A DNA stretch of 64,000 nt, taken from the NCBI RefSeq assembly GCF_022763245.1, contig NZ_JALEGV010000040.1:310001-374000 (forward strand). The letters are read 5' to 3'. Below, piece by piece: positions 9,716 through 17,763 of the stretch. Within the stretch, counting starts at the first letter, position 1. Each line of letters opens with the position of its first letter. The notes beneath the pieces were generated by a model. That model saw only the letters and a program-made list of their open reading frames with translations. It ran no database searches and was not told where the DNA came from. Source of the DNA: Oricola sp. Its GTDB lineage: Bacteria > Pseudomonadota > Alphaproteobacteria > Rhizobiales > Rhizobiaceae. The translations under genes and the position numbers were made by a program.

Positions 9716-10207
9716 ATGCCGAACACCCAGACCATCGACGCCTATGACGACATCGGAACCGACCGCTACGACGACTGGCGGCTGTTCGAGGGCGTCCGCA
9801 CGCGCCGGATCTTCGCGTTCCTGATCGATTACGCGATGGTGTTCCTGCTGATCGTGCTTGCAGTGCCGGTGATCTTCGTTCTCGGTTTCGCGACCGCCGG
9901 CCTGATTTGGCTTCTCTATCTCGTTCTCGGCCCTCTCGTGGCGCTGACCTATATCGGCTGGACTGTCGGCGGGCCGAGCCAGGCGACGATCGGCATGCGG
10001 ATGACGGGTATCCATCTGGAGCGCTATGACGGCCGCCCGGTCGATTTCCTGACCGCGGTCGTCCATTCCGTGCTGTTCTGGGCCTCGACGGCGCTCAGCA
10101 CACCTCTCCTGTTGATCCCCGTTCTTGCGGCGCCGCTCTTCCTCGAACACAAGCGCACGCTGCATGACCTGCTCATGGGGACGGTCGTCGTACGGTCGGC
10201 TCGCTGA
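9716..10207 (+). CDS. RDD family membrane protein
   Basis: A 163-residue protein with the RDD pattern: Arg in RTRRIFAFLIDY at the start of the first helix, and Asp residues in FLIDY. At least two further hydrophobic segments follow, then the conserved tail HKRTLHDLLMGTVVV. A ribosome-binding site (AAAGGAA) precedes the ATG at 9716. RDD proteins are inner-membrane proteins of mostly unknown role. It sits 60 nt after hemB and before the N-end-rule transferase, a common rhizobial order. Confidence 0.9.
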   Translation: MPNTQTIDAYDDIGTDRYDDWRLFEGVRTRRIFAFLIDYAMVFLLIVLAVPVIFVLGFATAGLIWLLYLVLGPLVALTYIGWTVGGPSQATIGMRMTGIHLERYDGRPVDFLTAVVHSVLFWASTALSTPLLLIPVLAAPLFLEHKRTLHDLLMGTVVVRSAR

Positions 10208-10305
10208 TCACGCCAACTGGCCTCGACCGCAAGAAGTTGGCCATTGGGCATATTGACGTTTGGTCCGTTCTCGCCAAATCTTCTCGCTGAAGCGAGACGG
10301 GCTTA

Positions 10306-11049
10306 ATGACTCAGCATTCTCCGAAATCACCGCAATTCTTTCTGACCTCGCCGTCGCCCTGCCCCTATCTCGATGGTCAGCACGAGCGGAAGGTGTTCAC
10401 CCATCTCGTCGGCGAGAAGGCTGCCGAGATGAACGACCTGCTGACCCAGGGGGGCTTCCGCCGCAGCCAGAACATCGCATATCGGCCGGCCTGCGAAACC
10501 TGCCGGGCCTGCGTCTCGGTTCGCATCCTCGCCGACGAATTCGAGGCGTCGCGCAATCTGCGCCGCATCAACGGGATCAACAGCGACCTGATCGGCCGCG
10601 AGAGCCGGGCCGAGCCCACAAGCGAGCAATACTCCCTGTTCCGCCGCTATCTTGACGCCCGCCACAGCAAGGGCGGCATGGCGGAGATGACGGTGCTCGA
10701 TTACGCGATGATGGTGGAGGACACGCATGTTCCCACCCGGCTGATCGAATATCGCCGGCGCGGACCGGACAGCTTCGTTACCGGCGCAGGCGAAGGCGAG
10801 CTGGTCGCGGTGGCGCTGTCGGATCGCATGGGTGACGGCTATTCGATGGTCTATTCCTTCTTCGACCCCGCCCTGACGTCGCGGTCTCTCGGAACCTGGA
10901 TGATCCTCGACCATATCGAGCGCGCCCGCGCCGAGGGCTTGCCGCATGTCTATCTCGGCTATTGGGTCGAGGGTTCACGCAAGATGGAATACAAGACCCG
11001 GTTCCAGCCGCAGGAACACCTGACGGCAGCCGGATGGGAACGCTACTGA
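10306..11049 (+). CDS. bpt: Aspartate/glutamate leucyltransferase (N-end rule)
   Basis: This enzyme transfers leucine from Leu-tRNA to N-terminal Asp or Glu, marking proteins for ClpS/ClpAP. The 247-residue length fits Bpt. Visible signatures are [16 protein letters not shown] near the N-terminus, the cysteine-rich [13 protein letters not shown], and the acyltransferase end [18 protein letters not shown]. Older annotations call it arginyltransferase (ate). It ends 4 nt before the convergent flavin reductase gene. Confidence 0.94.
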   Translation: MTQHSPKSPQFFLTSPSPCPYLDGQHERKVFTHLVGEKAAEMNDLLTQGGFRRSQNIAYRPACETCRACVSVRILADEFEASRNLRRINGINSDLIGRESRAEPTSEQYSLFRRYLDARHSKGGMAEMTVLDYAMMVEDTHVPTRLIEYRRRGPDSFVTGAGEGELVAVALSDRMGDGYSMVYSFFDPALTSRSLGTWMILDHIERARAEGLPHVYLGYWVEGSRKMEYKTRFQPQEHLTAAGWERY

Positions 11050-11053
11050 CGCC

Positions 11054-11557
11054 TCAGGCGCCGAGTTCCATGAACTGTCCGCGCAGATAGCCGAGCGCCG
11101 GGCGGTCGTTCGACGCAAAGTCCAGCACCCGACCGATCAGCACGTCGTGATCGCCTGCCGGCACGACATTGTCGAGCGCGCAGTCGAACCAGGCAACAGC
11201 CCCATCCACCACGATCCGACCCGAATCCAGACGGTGCGTCGCCACGCCGGAAAACCGTTCAGCCGGCGTGCCGCGTGTGAAATGCATCGCGATGTCGCGC
11301 TGATCGGCCGCCAGCAGCGACACGCTGTAGCCGGAGGAGCGCGTGAAGGCGGCGTGGCTGGACGCGGTCTTCTGCACGCTCCACAAGACCATGGGCGGAT
11401 CAAGCGAGACGGTATTGAAGGAATTGCAGGTCATGCCGAAATCGCCGCCCTCATACTGCGTCGTCACGACGGCGATGCCGGTGGCGAAACAGCCCATCGC
11501 CCGCTTCAGGGCGGCGTGGTTGAGCGTTTCGAGATTCAAATGGGCGTCGGCATTCAT
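11054..11557 (-). CDS. Flavin reductase domain protein (SmoA-like FMN reductase candidate)
   Basis: A 167-residue DIM6/NTAB-type flavin reductase that would supply reduced FMN from NAD(P)H. The family shows in GCFATGIAVVTT, the substrate loop MTCNSFNTVSLDPPMVLWSV, and the C-terminal GDHDVLIGRV. I chose the ATG at 11557 (MNADAHL), 14 nt after the aldo/keto reductase stop and behind GAGGAAA. It is last in a three-gene minus-strand operon with a two-component flavin monooxygenase, whose partner it should be. Confidence 0.9.
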   Translation of the reverse strand: MNADAHLNLETLNHAALKRAMGCFATGIAVVTTQYEGGDFGMTCNSFNTVSLDPPMVLWSVQKTASSHAAFTRSSGYSVSLLAADQRDIAMHFTRGTPAERFSGVATHRLDSGRIVVDGAVAWFDCALDNVVPAGDHDVLIGRVLDFASNDRPALGYLRGQFMELGA

Positions 11558-11571
11558 CGTTTCGGTTTTCC

Positions 11572-12486
11572 TCAAGGAACGTCCTTGCCTTCCGCGAGAA
11601 CCCATAATTCGTACCAGAGCTCGCGATCGAAGCCGACTTTCAGGCTGTCGGCTATTTTGGCGATGCGGTCGTGGTTGTTCGTTCCCACGATCGGCATGAT
11701 GTTTGACGGATGCGCCATGACCCAGGCCAATGCAACCGCGTCTGATGAAACATGGTGTTCACCGGCGATTTCGGCAAGTCGTCCGGACAGGCGCGCGCCG
11801 GCCGGATTGGACGCGTCGAAGAGCGCGCCGCCTGCCAGGGGCGACCATGCCATCGGCGAAATGCCCTTCATCTGCAATTGCGCGATCTGACCGTTGGTGA
11901 AGGAGCCGTGTTCAAGCAGGCTGATCTCGATCTGGTTCGTGAGCAGCGGATGCTTCATGGCAGATTGCAGAAGATCGAAATCCCACGGCATGAAATTGGA
12001 CACGCCGATGCCGCGCACGAGACCGTCATCCACAAGCGCGTCGAGTGCCGCTCCGGTCTCCTCGTGATCCATGAACGGATCGGGCCGGTGGATAAGCATC
12101 AGATCGACGACATCAAGGCCAAGCCGTCGGAGCGAAGTCTCGGCCGACGCCCGAATATGCGCCGCCGACGTGTCGTAGTATTTCACGCGCCGATCCGGAA
12201 AGGCCGGTGTTTGCAGCATGATGCCGCATTTGGTGACGACCTGGATGCGCTGCTTCAGGCCCGGGTCGCGGGCGAGCGCGGCGCCGAAGAGTTCCTCGCA
12301 GACATAGCCGCCATAGATGTCCGCGTGATCAAAGGTGGTGATCCCCTGGTCGAGGCACATGCCGATCTTCGTCGCCACGGCCTGGGGGGACGAGTCGGCG
12401 CTGTCGGAAAGCCTCCAGCAGCCATAAACCAGCCGGCTCATGTCCGGCATCCCCTGGCCCAGCGTGATCATCGGCATGTCGGTCAT
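11572..12486 (-). CDS. Aldo/keto reductase (SmoB-like candidate)
   Basis: A 304-residue NAD(P)H-dependent aldo/keto reductase. Seen are the catalytic Asp/Tyr region ([16 protein letters not shown]), the strand with the catalytic His ([13 protein letters not shown]) and the segment [13 protein letters not shown]. The ATG at 12486 overlaps the stop of the upstream monooxygenase (ATGA), showing tight coupling. In the sulfoquinovose monooxygenase pathway of Agrobacterium, SmoB reduces the 6-oxoglucose made by SmoC; the gene order here matches, so that role is a reasonable inference. Confidence 0.92.
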   Translation of the reverse strand: MTDMPMITLGQGMPDMSRLVYGCWRLSDSADSSPQAVATKIGMCLDQGITTFDHADIYGGYVCEELFGAALARDPGLKQRIQVVTKCGIMLQTPAFPDRRVKYYDTSAAHIRASAETSLRRLGLDVVDLMLIHRPDPFMDHEETGAALDALVDDGLVRGIGVSNFMPWDFDLLQSAMKHPLLTNQIEISLLEHGSFTNGQIAQLQMKGISPMAWSPLAGGALFDASNPAGARLSGRLAEIAGEHHVSSDAVALAWVMAHPSNIMPIVGTNNHDRIAKIADSLKVGFDRELWYELWVLAEGKDVP

Positions 12487-13640
12487 CGGCGCACTCCCAC
12501 ACCCAGCGGCGTCGCCGGCGTTTCGGCGGGGACGCGTCCATAAATCTCGGGCAGCGAACAGGTGCTCAGCTGCGGCAGCACCTTCTCGCCGAAAATCTCG
12601 CATTCGCGCTTGTGCGGATAGCCGGACAGGATGAAGGCACGGATGCCCATGGCGCGGTAGCGCTCCAGCTTCGTCATCACCTGATCCACCGACCCGACCA
12701 GCGCCGCGCCGCAACCCGACCGGGCCCGGCCGATGCCGGTCCACAGATTGGGTTCGACGAAGCCGCCCTCGTCGGCCTTGTCACGATTGGCCGCCTGCAA
12801 CGACACGCCGAAGCTCTTGGCGTCGAGCGCCCGGCCGCGGATTTCCGCGCCGGCTTCGTCATCCAGCATGGAGACGAGCTCGTCTGCATATTCGCGCGCC
12901 TCGGCTTCGGTGTCGCGCACGACAACATGCACGCGCAGGCCGTAATCGATCACACGATCATGGGCTTCGGCGCGAGCGTGGACGGTCTTCATGCGCTCGG
13001 CGAGCAGTTCTTCCGGTTCAGGCCACATCAGGTAGACATCGCAGTGGTGGCCGCACAGTTCAACTGCATCCGGCGAATAACCGCCAAAATAAAGCAGTGG
13101 CCCGCCATTTTGCTGATACGGCTTCACAGGATCGGTCGACAAACCCTTGATGGAATAGACCTCTCCCTCGTAGTCGATACGATCCCGCGTCCAGGCCTGC
13201 CGGAGGATTTCGACCACTTCCGTGGAGCGGCGGTAGCGATATTCGCTCGAGGCCTCCTCGCCAGGGAAGTTCGACGAGATGACATTCAGCGTCAGCCGGC
13301 CCTTCATCATGTGATCGACGGTGGCGACGGCCCGCGCCAGCATCGCGGGGTGGACCTCGCCACAGCGGATCGCGGCCAGCATGTTGATGTGCTCCGTCAG
13401 CGGCGCCATGGCGGAAACGAAGCTCCACGTGTCCTGCCCCACCTGATAGGAGGACGGACAAAGGATGTTGCGATAGCCGAGCCTGTCGGCGGTGCGGACG
13501 ATTTCACTCGTATGTTCCCACGAAGAACGCAGATCACCCTCGGGGACGCCCAGATGGCGATAGTCATCGGAGCAGATCGGCGCGAACCAGGCGACCTCGG
13601 CGGCATCGAGATCGGCGCTTTTCACCGGCACGACAGTCAT
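12483..13640 (-). CDS. SsuD-type FMNH2-dependent monooxygenase (SmoC-like candidate)
   Basis: A 385-residue LLM-class flavin monooxygenase of the alkanesulfonate monooxygenase branch. Conserved parts include [18 protein letters not shown], the core [53 protein letters not shown] and [13 protein letters not shown]. Members of this branch split C-S bonds of sulfonates with O2 and FMNH2, releasing sulfite. It is the first gene of the operon with the aldo/keto and flavin reductases and is divergent from a GntR regulator. That set and order are those of smoC-smoB-smoA with smoD. No sulfoquinovosidase or sugar transporter lies alongside, so the substrate is inferred. Confidence 0.9.
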   Translation of the reverse strand: MTVVPVKSADLDAAEVAWFAPICSDDYRHLGVPEGDLRSSWEHTSEIVRTADRLGYRNILCPSSYQVGQDTWSFVSAMAPLTEHINMLAAIRCGEVHPAMLARAVATVDHMMKGRLTLNVISSNFPGEEASSEYRYRRSTEVVEILRQAWTRDRIDYEGEVYSIKGLSTDPVKPYQQNGGPLLYFGGYSPDAVELCGHHCDVYLMWPEPEELLAERMKTVHARAEAHDRVIDYGLRVHVVVRDTEAEAREYADELVSMLDDEAGAEIRGRALDAKSFGVSLQAANRDKADEGGFVEPNLWTGIGRARSGCGAALVGSVDQVMTKLERYRAMGIRAFILSGYPHKRECEIFGEKVLPQLSTCSLPEIYGRVPAETPATPLGVGVRR

Positions 13641-13799
13641 GCAGACCTCCTTCGGAGCGGCAGCGAGCGGGCAATTCCGACGCTGCGACGATGTGTATCA
13701 ATAGTGAATGAATTGAATGTCGAAGACAAGCGAAATCGGCAAGTGCCAGAGCCGTTCGGCCCTGCGCTGATGACGAAGAACAATCACTTCCTTTTTTGT

Positions 13800-13845
13800 A
13801 GCGGTTCCGGACAGTGAACAGGTTTCCACTCAACCTGGAACCGCT
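13800..13845. promoter_or_regulatory. Nested inverted repeat, candidate operator for the GntR regulator
   Basis: A 9-bp inverted repeat (AGCGGTTCC at 13800-13808 and GGAACCGCT at 13837-13845) encloses a 6-bp one (CAGGTT / AACCTG, 13819-13837). It lies in the 240-bp divergent gap, 35 nt before the GntR start and about 155 nt from the monooxygenase start. This is a plausible operator for control of both genes. Confidence 0.5.
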
Positions 13846-13880
13846 CTAGTGTAGCGCGGGTTTCGTGCCGGGGGACGAAT

Positions 13881-14600
13881 TTGGCCGATCAAACTTCGAA
13901 GGGCGGCAGCCTGCCGCTCTATCTCCAGATCAGCGAGTTGCTGAGCCGCGAGATCGCGGCCGGGCTTTGGCCCGACGGTTCGCGGCTTCCGACCGAGGCG
14001 GAGCTTGCCGGCAAACTCGGCGTGGCAATCGGCACGCTGCGCAAGGCGCTGGCGCTATTGGAAAAACGCGGACTGCTCGAACGCATCCAGGGGTCCGGCA
14101 CCTATGTGCGCCGCAAGGGCAAGGCCGGATCGATCTACGAGTTCTTCCACCTCGAACTGAAGCAGGGCGTCGGCCTGCCGACCGCCGAGGTGCTGTCGCT
14201 CGACCTCTGCGACACGCCGGAATTCCTGCCCGCCTTCGGCGACGGCCGCTCCAAGCAGGCCTGGCGGGTGCGGCGGATGCGGCGGCTGGGTGGCGTGCCG
14301 GCGGCGCTCGAGGAAATCTGGTTCGACGCCCGCCATGCCCCCGACCTCAAGATCGCCGACATGCTGGAATCGCTGCATTACTTCTACCGCGAGCGGCTGG
14401 GCTTCTGGATCGCGCGGGTGGAGGACAAGGTATCCGTATCCCCCTGCCCCGATTTCGGCCCGAGCGACGGGCCCTTCACTCCGGGCGCCCCGTTCGGCTT
14501 TGTCGAGCGGGTCTCCTGGGGCAATGCCGACACGATCGAGGAATATTCGCGCAACTGGTTCGATCTGGAGACCGTCTGCTACTCGGCGCGCTGGGTGTGA
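13881..14600 (+). CDS. GntR-family regulator with UTRA domain (SmoD-like candidate)
   Basis: A 239-residue repressor. The winged helix occupies residues 10-80 (PLYLQISELLSREI, GSRLPTEAELAGKLGV, ERIQGSGTYVRRKG). The rest is a UTRA-type ligand domain (VPAALEEIWFDARHAPDLK). The start is TTG at 13881, with GGGGA five nucleotides before it; no in-frame ATG fits the N-terminus better. It is divergent from the monooxygenase operon and most likely controls it in response to the substrate. Confidence 0.88.
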   Translation: MADQTSKGGSLPLYLQISELLSREIAAGLWPDGSRLPTEAELAGKLGVAIGTLRKALALLEKRGLLERIQGSGTYVRRKGKAGSIYEFFHLELKQGVGLPTAEVLSLDLCDTPEFLPAFGDGRSKQAWRVRRMRRLGGVPAALEEIWFDARHAPDLKIADMLESLHYFYRERLGFWIARVEDKVSVSPCPDFGPSDGPFTPGAPFGFVERVSWGNADTIEEYSRNWFDLETVCYSARWV

Positions 14601-14604
14601 GCGG

Positions 14605-14627
14605 AAGCGGGCTCAAATCGCCCGCTT
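14605..14627. terminator. Hairpin between convergent genes
   Basis: A perfect 8-bp stem (AAGCGGGC / GCCCGCTT) with a 7-nt loop begins 5 nt after the GntR stop and includes the muramidase stop codon in its loop. No T-run follows on either strand, so terminator function is likely but unproven. Confidence 0.45.
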
Positions 14628-15587
14628 GCCAACCCATCGCTGCCAGCTTTCCGCCGTGCCGTTGAAGACGTTGAGGTCGATCTTGCCCTCGACGCCGCCC
14701 GACGTCCCGGTGCCGGAATATTGCCAGAAGGCCCAGTCGCGATCCGGATAAACCTGCTTGGGGTGGGCAACCACGGAGCGCAGCCAGAAGGAATGTTCGG
14801 AGAACTGGCCGCGCAGATTGTCCTGGTAGAAATCAGGTGCGGTGTAGATGATCGGCCGAACGCCGTAATGGCGCTCGAGGATGTCCATGAAGATGCGCAT
14901 CTCGCTGAGCACCTTGGTACGGCCGGGACGCGTGCGGCAGTTGCGCGAATGGGCGTTCCACTCGACATCGATCACCGGAGGCAGCGCTCCGGCTTCCTTG
15001 GGCACATTGCGGATGAACCACTCGGCCTGGTCCTTGGCGGTCGAGCACCAGTAATAGAAGTGATAGGCGCCGCGCGGAATGCCGGCCTCGGCGGCAGCGC
15101 GCCAGTTGCGCATGAAGGCGTCGTCCTTGTGGTCGTCGCCCTCGGTCGCCTTGATGAAGGCGAAGGACGCGCCGTGGCGGCGCAGGTCCGGCCAATCGAT
15201 CTCGCCCTGGTATTTCGAGACGTCCACGCCGTGGACTTCAAAGGGTTTCGGTGACGCGCCCTTGAAGGTGACGGGCTTCGCGTCGCTGAAGCGTGCGCGA
15301 TAGATCGTCTGGCGGCTGCCCTTTTCGCGTAGCGCACGGGCCGGCGGCGCGAAGGCGTGTTCCTCAGAGGGCATTGAGTCGGTCGAAAACGGAACGGACC
15401 GAGCCGGCGACGGCGCGTCCGGCGTGCCGCCGGCAAGCGCGGTGACGACCTCCGAGTCGCTCGCCGAACCGTTCGAGATCGAGCCGACGATCTCGCTTGA
15501 GGGCGTGAGGTTGAGCGCGTCGAGTTTCGACGAACCGCTGCAACCGGCGACAGTCATCGCGAGAATGGCAGGAAGAAGAAGACGCAT
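14613..15587 (-). CDS. Glycoside hydrolase family 25 lysozyme (muramidase), lipoprotein
   Basis: A 324-residue lipoprotein expected to cleave the MurNAc-GlcNAc bond. The N-terminus is a lipoprotein signal (LLLPAILAMTVAGC). A Ser/Pro-rich linker of about 100 residues follows, then the GH25 barrel: HGVDVSKYQGEIDW, FAFIKATEG, and the catalytic DxE in PPVIDVEWNAHS. The ATG at 15587 is preferred over a GTG two codons upstream. Two CtrA-type boxes lie upstream. A paralogue with the same core motifs sits at 51229-52023. Confidence 0.93.
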   Translation of the reverse strand: MRLLLPAILAMTVAGCSGSSKLDALNLTPSSEIVGSISNGSASDSEVVTALAGGTPDAPSPARSVPFSTDSMPSEEHAFAPPARALREKGSRQTIYRARFSDAKPVTFKGASPKPFEVHGVDVSKYQGEIDWPDLRRHGASFAFIKATEGDDHKDDAFMRNWRAAAEAGIPRGAYHFYYWCSTAKDQAEWFIRNVPKEAGALPPVIDVEWNAHSRNCRTRPGRTKVLSEMRIFMDILERHYGVRPIIYTAPDFYQDNLRGQFSEHSFWLRSVVAHPKQVYPDRDWAFWQYSGTGTSGGVEGKIDLNVFNGTAESWQRWVGKRAI

Positions 15588-15650
15588 GATCACCCGCTAC
15601 GCACAGACAGAATGGGTTCGGCGCGTCCCCCAACGCCGAAAGCAGAAGCG

Positions 15651-15665
15651 TTAACGGAACTTTAC
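15651..15665. promoter_or_regulatory. CtrA-like box, one mismatch
   Basis: TTAA, 7 nt, TTAC: seven of the eight bases of the CtrA consensus TTAA-N7-TTAA. It lies 64-78 nt upstream of the muramidase ATG. Confidence 0.5.
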
Positions 15666-15688
15666 TAAGACCCCGTCAATGCGGATGA

Positions 15689-15703
15689 TTAACGGGCGGT
15701 TAA
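15689..15703. promoter_or_regulatory. Perfect CtrA consensus box
   Basis: TTAA, CGGGCGG, TTAA, followed by CC: an exact match to TTAA-N7-TTAA, the site of the alphaproteobacterial cell-cycle regulator CtrA. It lies 102-116 nt upstream of the muramidase ATG. A further half site TTAACC occurs at 15720-15725. Confidence 0.65.
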
Positions 15704-15962
15704 CCAGCGGAAATTCGCGTTAACCTGCGCTTTTTCCGTGGTTTTCGGGCCTTCTCGCTTGGAAAAGGCGAGACGCGATCTGTGCCATTTCGAGCGGAGC
15801 CACAGCCGCGTGGCGAAGCGAGCGATGCACGGCCTCTCCACTGTCAGCCGTCGTGCACTCGGATCTCCACGCGAAGCGGGAACAAGCATACCGGCGGCAG
15901 GCGGGCGGTGGATCGGTTCTTGGAGAGAGATTGTTGTCTGCAGCGCGTTCGGCTGCACCGAG

Positions 15963-15991
15963 GACGCATCGGGACAAGCGCCCGATGCGTC
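15963..15991 (-). terminator. Long hairpin after the FAH-family gene
   Basis: A perfect 11-bp stem (GACGCATCGGG / CCCGATGCGTC, 7-nt loop) begins 8 nt past the stop of the fumarylacetoacetase-family gene. It lacks a T-run, so it may stabilise the transcript end instead of terminating transcription. Confidence 0.5.
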
Positions 15992-15998
15992 GGGCTCG

Positions 15999-16964
15999 TC
16001 AGTTCTTGACGATGCGATTGCGCAGGATGCCGATGCCCTCGACCTCCAGTTCCACCACGTCACCGGGCGACAGGAACCGCATCTGTTCCAGCCCGCAGCC
16101 ATTGCCGACCGTGCCGGAGCCCAGGAATTCTCCGGAATGGATGGTCTCGGAAGCCGAGATATGCGCGACCAGGTCCTCGAAGGACCAGTACATGGTGGAG
16201 GTCGAGCCGCGGCCCCATTCCTCGCCATTCACCCGGCAGATCATCGTCTTGTCATAGGGATCGCCGAATTCGTCGGCGGTCACAAGGCACGGGCCCATGG
16301 GGTTGGCCGTGTCGAAATCCTTGCCCTTGGCGGGACCGAGCGATCCACCCATCTCGGCGGTCTGGGCGTCGCGGGCGGTCACGTCGTTGAATATCGTGTA
16401 GCCGAAGATGTGCGCCCGCGCGTCTTCCTTCTTCACGTCCTTGGCGGGCTTGCCGATATAGACGCCGAACTCCAGCTCGAAATCCATGAAATTGGAGTAG
16501 CTCGGCCAGATGACGTCGTGCTCGTGGCCGACGACCGCGAAACGGTTCGCCTTGTAGTAGATCGGCTGGTCATAGAAGGTTTGCGGCACCGACAGGATGC
16601 CCTTCTTTTCCATGTCCCGCTCGGCGGCTTCCGGATCATCGAACTGTTTTGCGCGCAGCTTGCGGGCCTGCTGAAAGGCCTGGATCAGATGAGTCTCGAA
16701 GCAGAGGCAGTCACGCATCTGCGGCGGTGGCTGGATCGGGGCATGCAAGCGCACGGAATCGACTGCGACCAACGCGTCGCCCGTCGCGGACTTCGCCGCC
16801 TCTTCGGCCTGGGCGAGCGCGCTGTCGCCACCCTCGGCGATCCATAGCACGGAGGCGACCGCCCCGCCTGACGCGGCCGCCAGATCGGCGATTTGCGTGC
16901 CGTCCGAGACAAGCGCGCCTGGACGTTTCACTCCGTCGCCCGTGTCAAAGGTCACCAGTTTCAT
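15999..16964 (-). CDS. Fumarylacetoacetate hydrolase family protein
   Basis: A 321-residue member of the FAH superfamily, which includes C-C hydrolases, decarboxylases and hydratases acting on beta-keto acids in aromatic degradation. Seen are the metal-site strand FMDFELEFGVYIG, the FGYTIFNDVTARDAQ stretch, KDFDTANPMGPCLV, and GSGTVGNGCGLE. It is 13 nt downstream of the TetR gene and divergent from the TRAP/MBL genes, so all are probably one catabolic unit. The exact reaction cannot be read from the sequence. Confidence 0.92.
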   Translation of the reverse strand: MKLVTFDTGDGVKRPGALVSDGTQIADLAAASGGAVASVLWIAEGGDSALAQAEEAAKSATGDALVAVDSVRLHAPIQPPPQMRDCLCFETHLIQAFQQARKLRAKQFDDPEAAERDMEKKGILSVPQTFYDQPIYYKANRFAVVGHEHDVIWPSYSNFMDFELEFGVYIGKPAKDVKKEDARAHIFGYTIFNDVTARDAQTAEMGGSLGPAKGKDFDTANPMGPCLVTADEFGDPYDKTMICRVNGEEWGRGSTSTMYWSFEDLVAHISASETIHSGEFLGSGTVGNGCGLEQMRFLSPGDVVELEVEGIGILRNRIVKN

Positions 16965-16977
16965 GCAGTCCTCCCTG

Positions 16978-17658
16978 TTAGGTCTTGCCGCTGCGCGTCA
17001 GCGAGCGGTCGCGATGCTTGAGCCCGGCGGCGAGGATCGAGCAGACATGGCGCGCCGCCTCTTCCCAGTCGTCCGAAGAGCACGCCCCGCCCGACAGCCG
17101 CGCAATGCGCCCGTTATCGACCAGTACGATGGTCATGGCGCCGAGCATGGTGTGATAGGCCCAATGAACTTCCGCCTTGGTCCAGTCGGGAAAACACTCG
17201 CCGATCGCCTCAATCAGCATGTCGGCGATCGGGTCGAACATCTCGCGGAAGATGCCGCGCGCCTCGGCCTGCGGATCGGACATCTCGCGCGTGACGATGC
17301 GGCCGAAATCGGCGGACGGGTTCGCGCCACGCAGCGAATACATCGGCAGGATGAGCGCGCGGACGACGAGATCCACCCGGCGTTCGAGATCCGGCTCTGC
17401 CCGCGCCATCTGAAGCCCGGCGATGCGCTGATCGACGATGGTCGGTGCGCGACGCTCAAACACAGCCCTGTAGAGGCCGAGCTTGGAACCGAAGTGATAG
17501 TTGACCAGCGCGACCGGCGTGTCGGCCAGCTCCGCGATCTTGCGCACGGTGGCGCCGTCATAGCCGAATTGCGCGAAGACGGGCTCGGCGGCGGACAGGA
17601 TCCGGTCGCGCCGCGATTCCACGTTTTCGGATTTCTTTTTGTCTTGTTCCACGGTCAT
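16978..17658 (-). CDS. TetR-family transcriptional regulator
   Basis: A 226-residue TetR-type repressor. The N-terminal helix-turn-helix spans about residues 20-65 (RDRILSAAEPVFAQFGYDG, PVALVNYHFGSKLGLYRAV). The rest is a helical ligand domain of the CerR/DUF1956 type. I chose the ATG at 17658 (MTVEQDKKK), which keeps a normal N-terminus; the frame is open upstream but AT-rich and contains the operator. A 7-4-7 inverted repeat upstream is the likely binding site, allowing self-repression and control of the divergent TRAP operon. Confidence 0.92.
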   Translation of the reverse strand: MTVEQDKKKSENVESRRDRILSAAEPVFAQFGYDGATVRKIAELADTPVALVNYHFGSKLGLYRAVFERRAPTIVDQRIAGLQMARAEPDLERRVDLVVRALILPMYSLRGANPSADFGRIVTREMSDPQAEARGIFREMFDPIADMLIEAIGECFPDWTKAEVHWAYHTMLGAMTIVLVDNGRIARLSGGACSSDDWEEAARHVCSILAAGLKHRDRSLTRSGKT

Positions 17659-17691
17659 CGCACGCCAATTGTTGAACACGATAATAATAAT

Positions 17692-17709
17692 CTTGAACAG
17701 ATGTTCAAG
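17692..17709. promoter_or_regulatory. Inverted repeat, likely TetR operator
   Basis: CTTGAAC, 4 nt, GTTCAAG: a perfect 7-bp inverted repeat centred between the TetR start (17658) and the TRAP binding-protein start (17764). A related half site, GTTGAACA, lies at 17671-17678. The location between divergent genes fits a shared operator. Confidence 0.7.
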
Positions 17710-17763
17710 TCCGATTAAGGTCGCCTCCTGAGAAAATGGCATCCATCAATCTGGGAGGAGAAC

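Larger units (their letters stand above)
15588..15998. other. Intergenic region upstream of the muramidase
   Basis: This 411-bp gap holds the muramidase promoter region with two CtrA-like boxes (listed separately) on the left and a long hairpin after the FAH-family gene on the right. The middle (about 15730-15960) has open frames on both strands but none with a start, ribosome-binding site or recognisable product, so I call no gene there. Confidence 0.6.
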
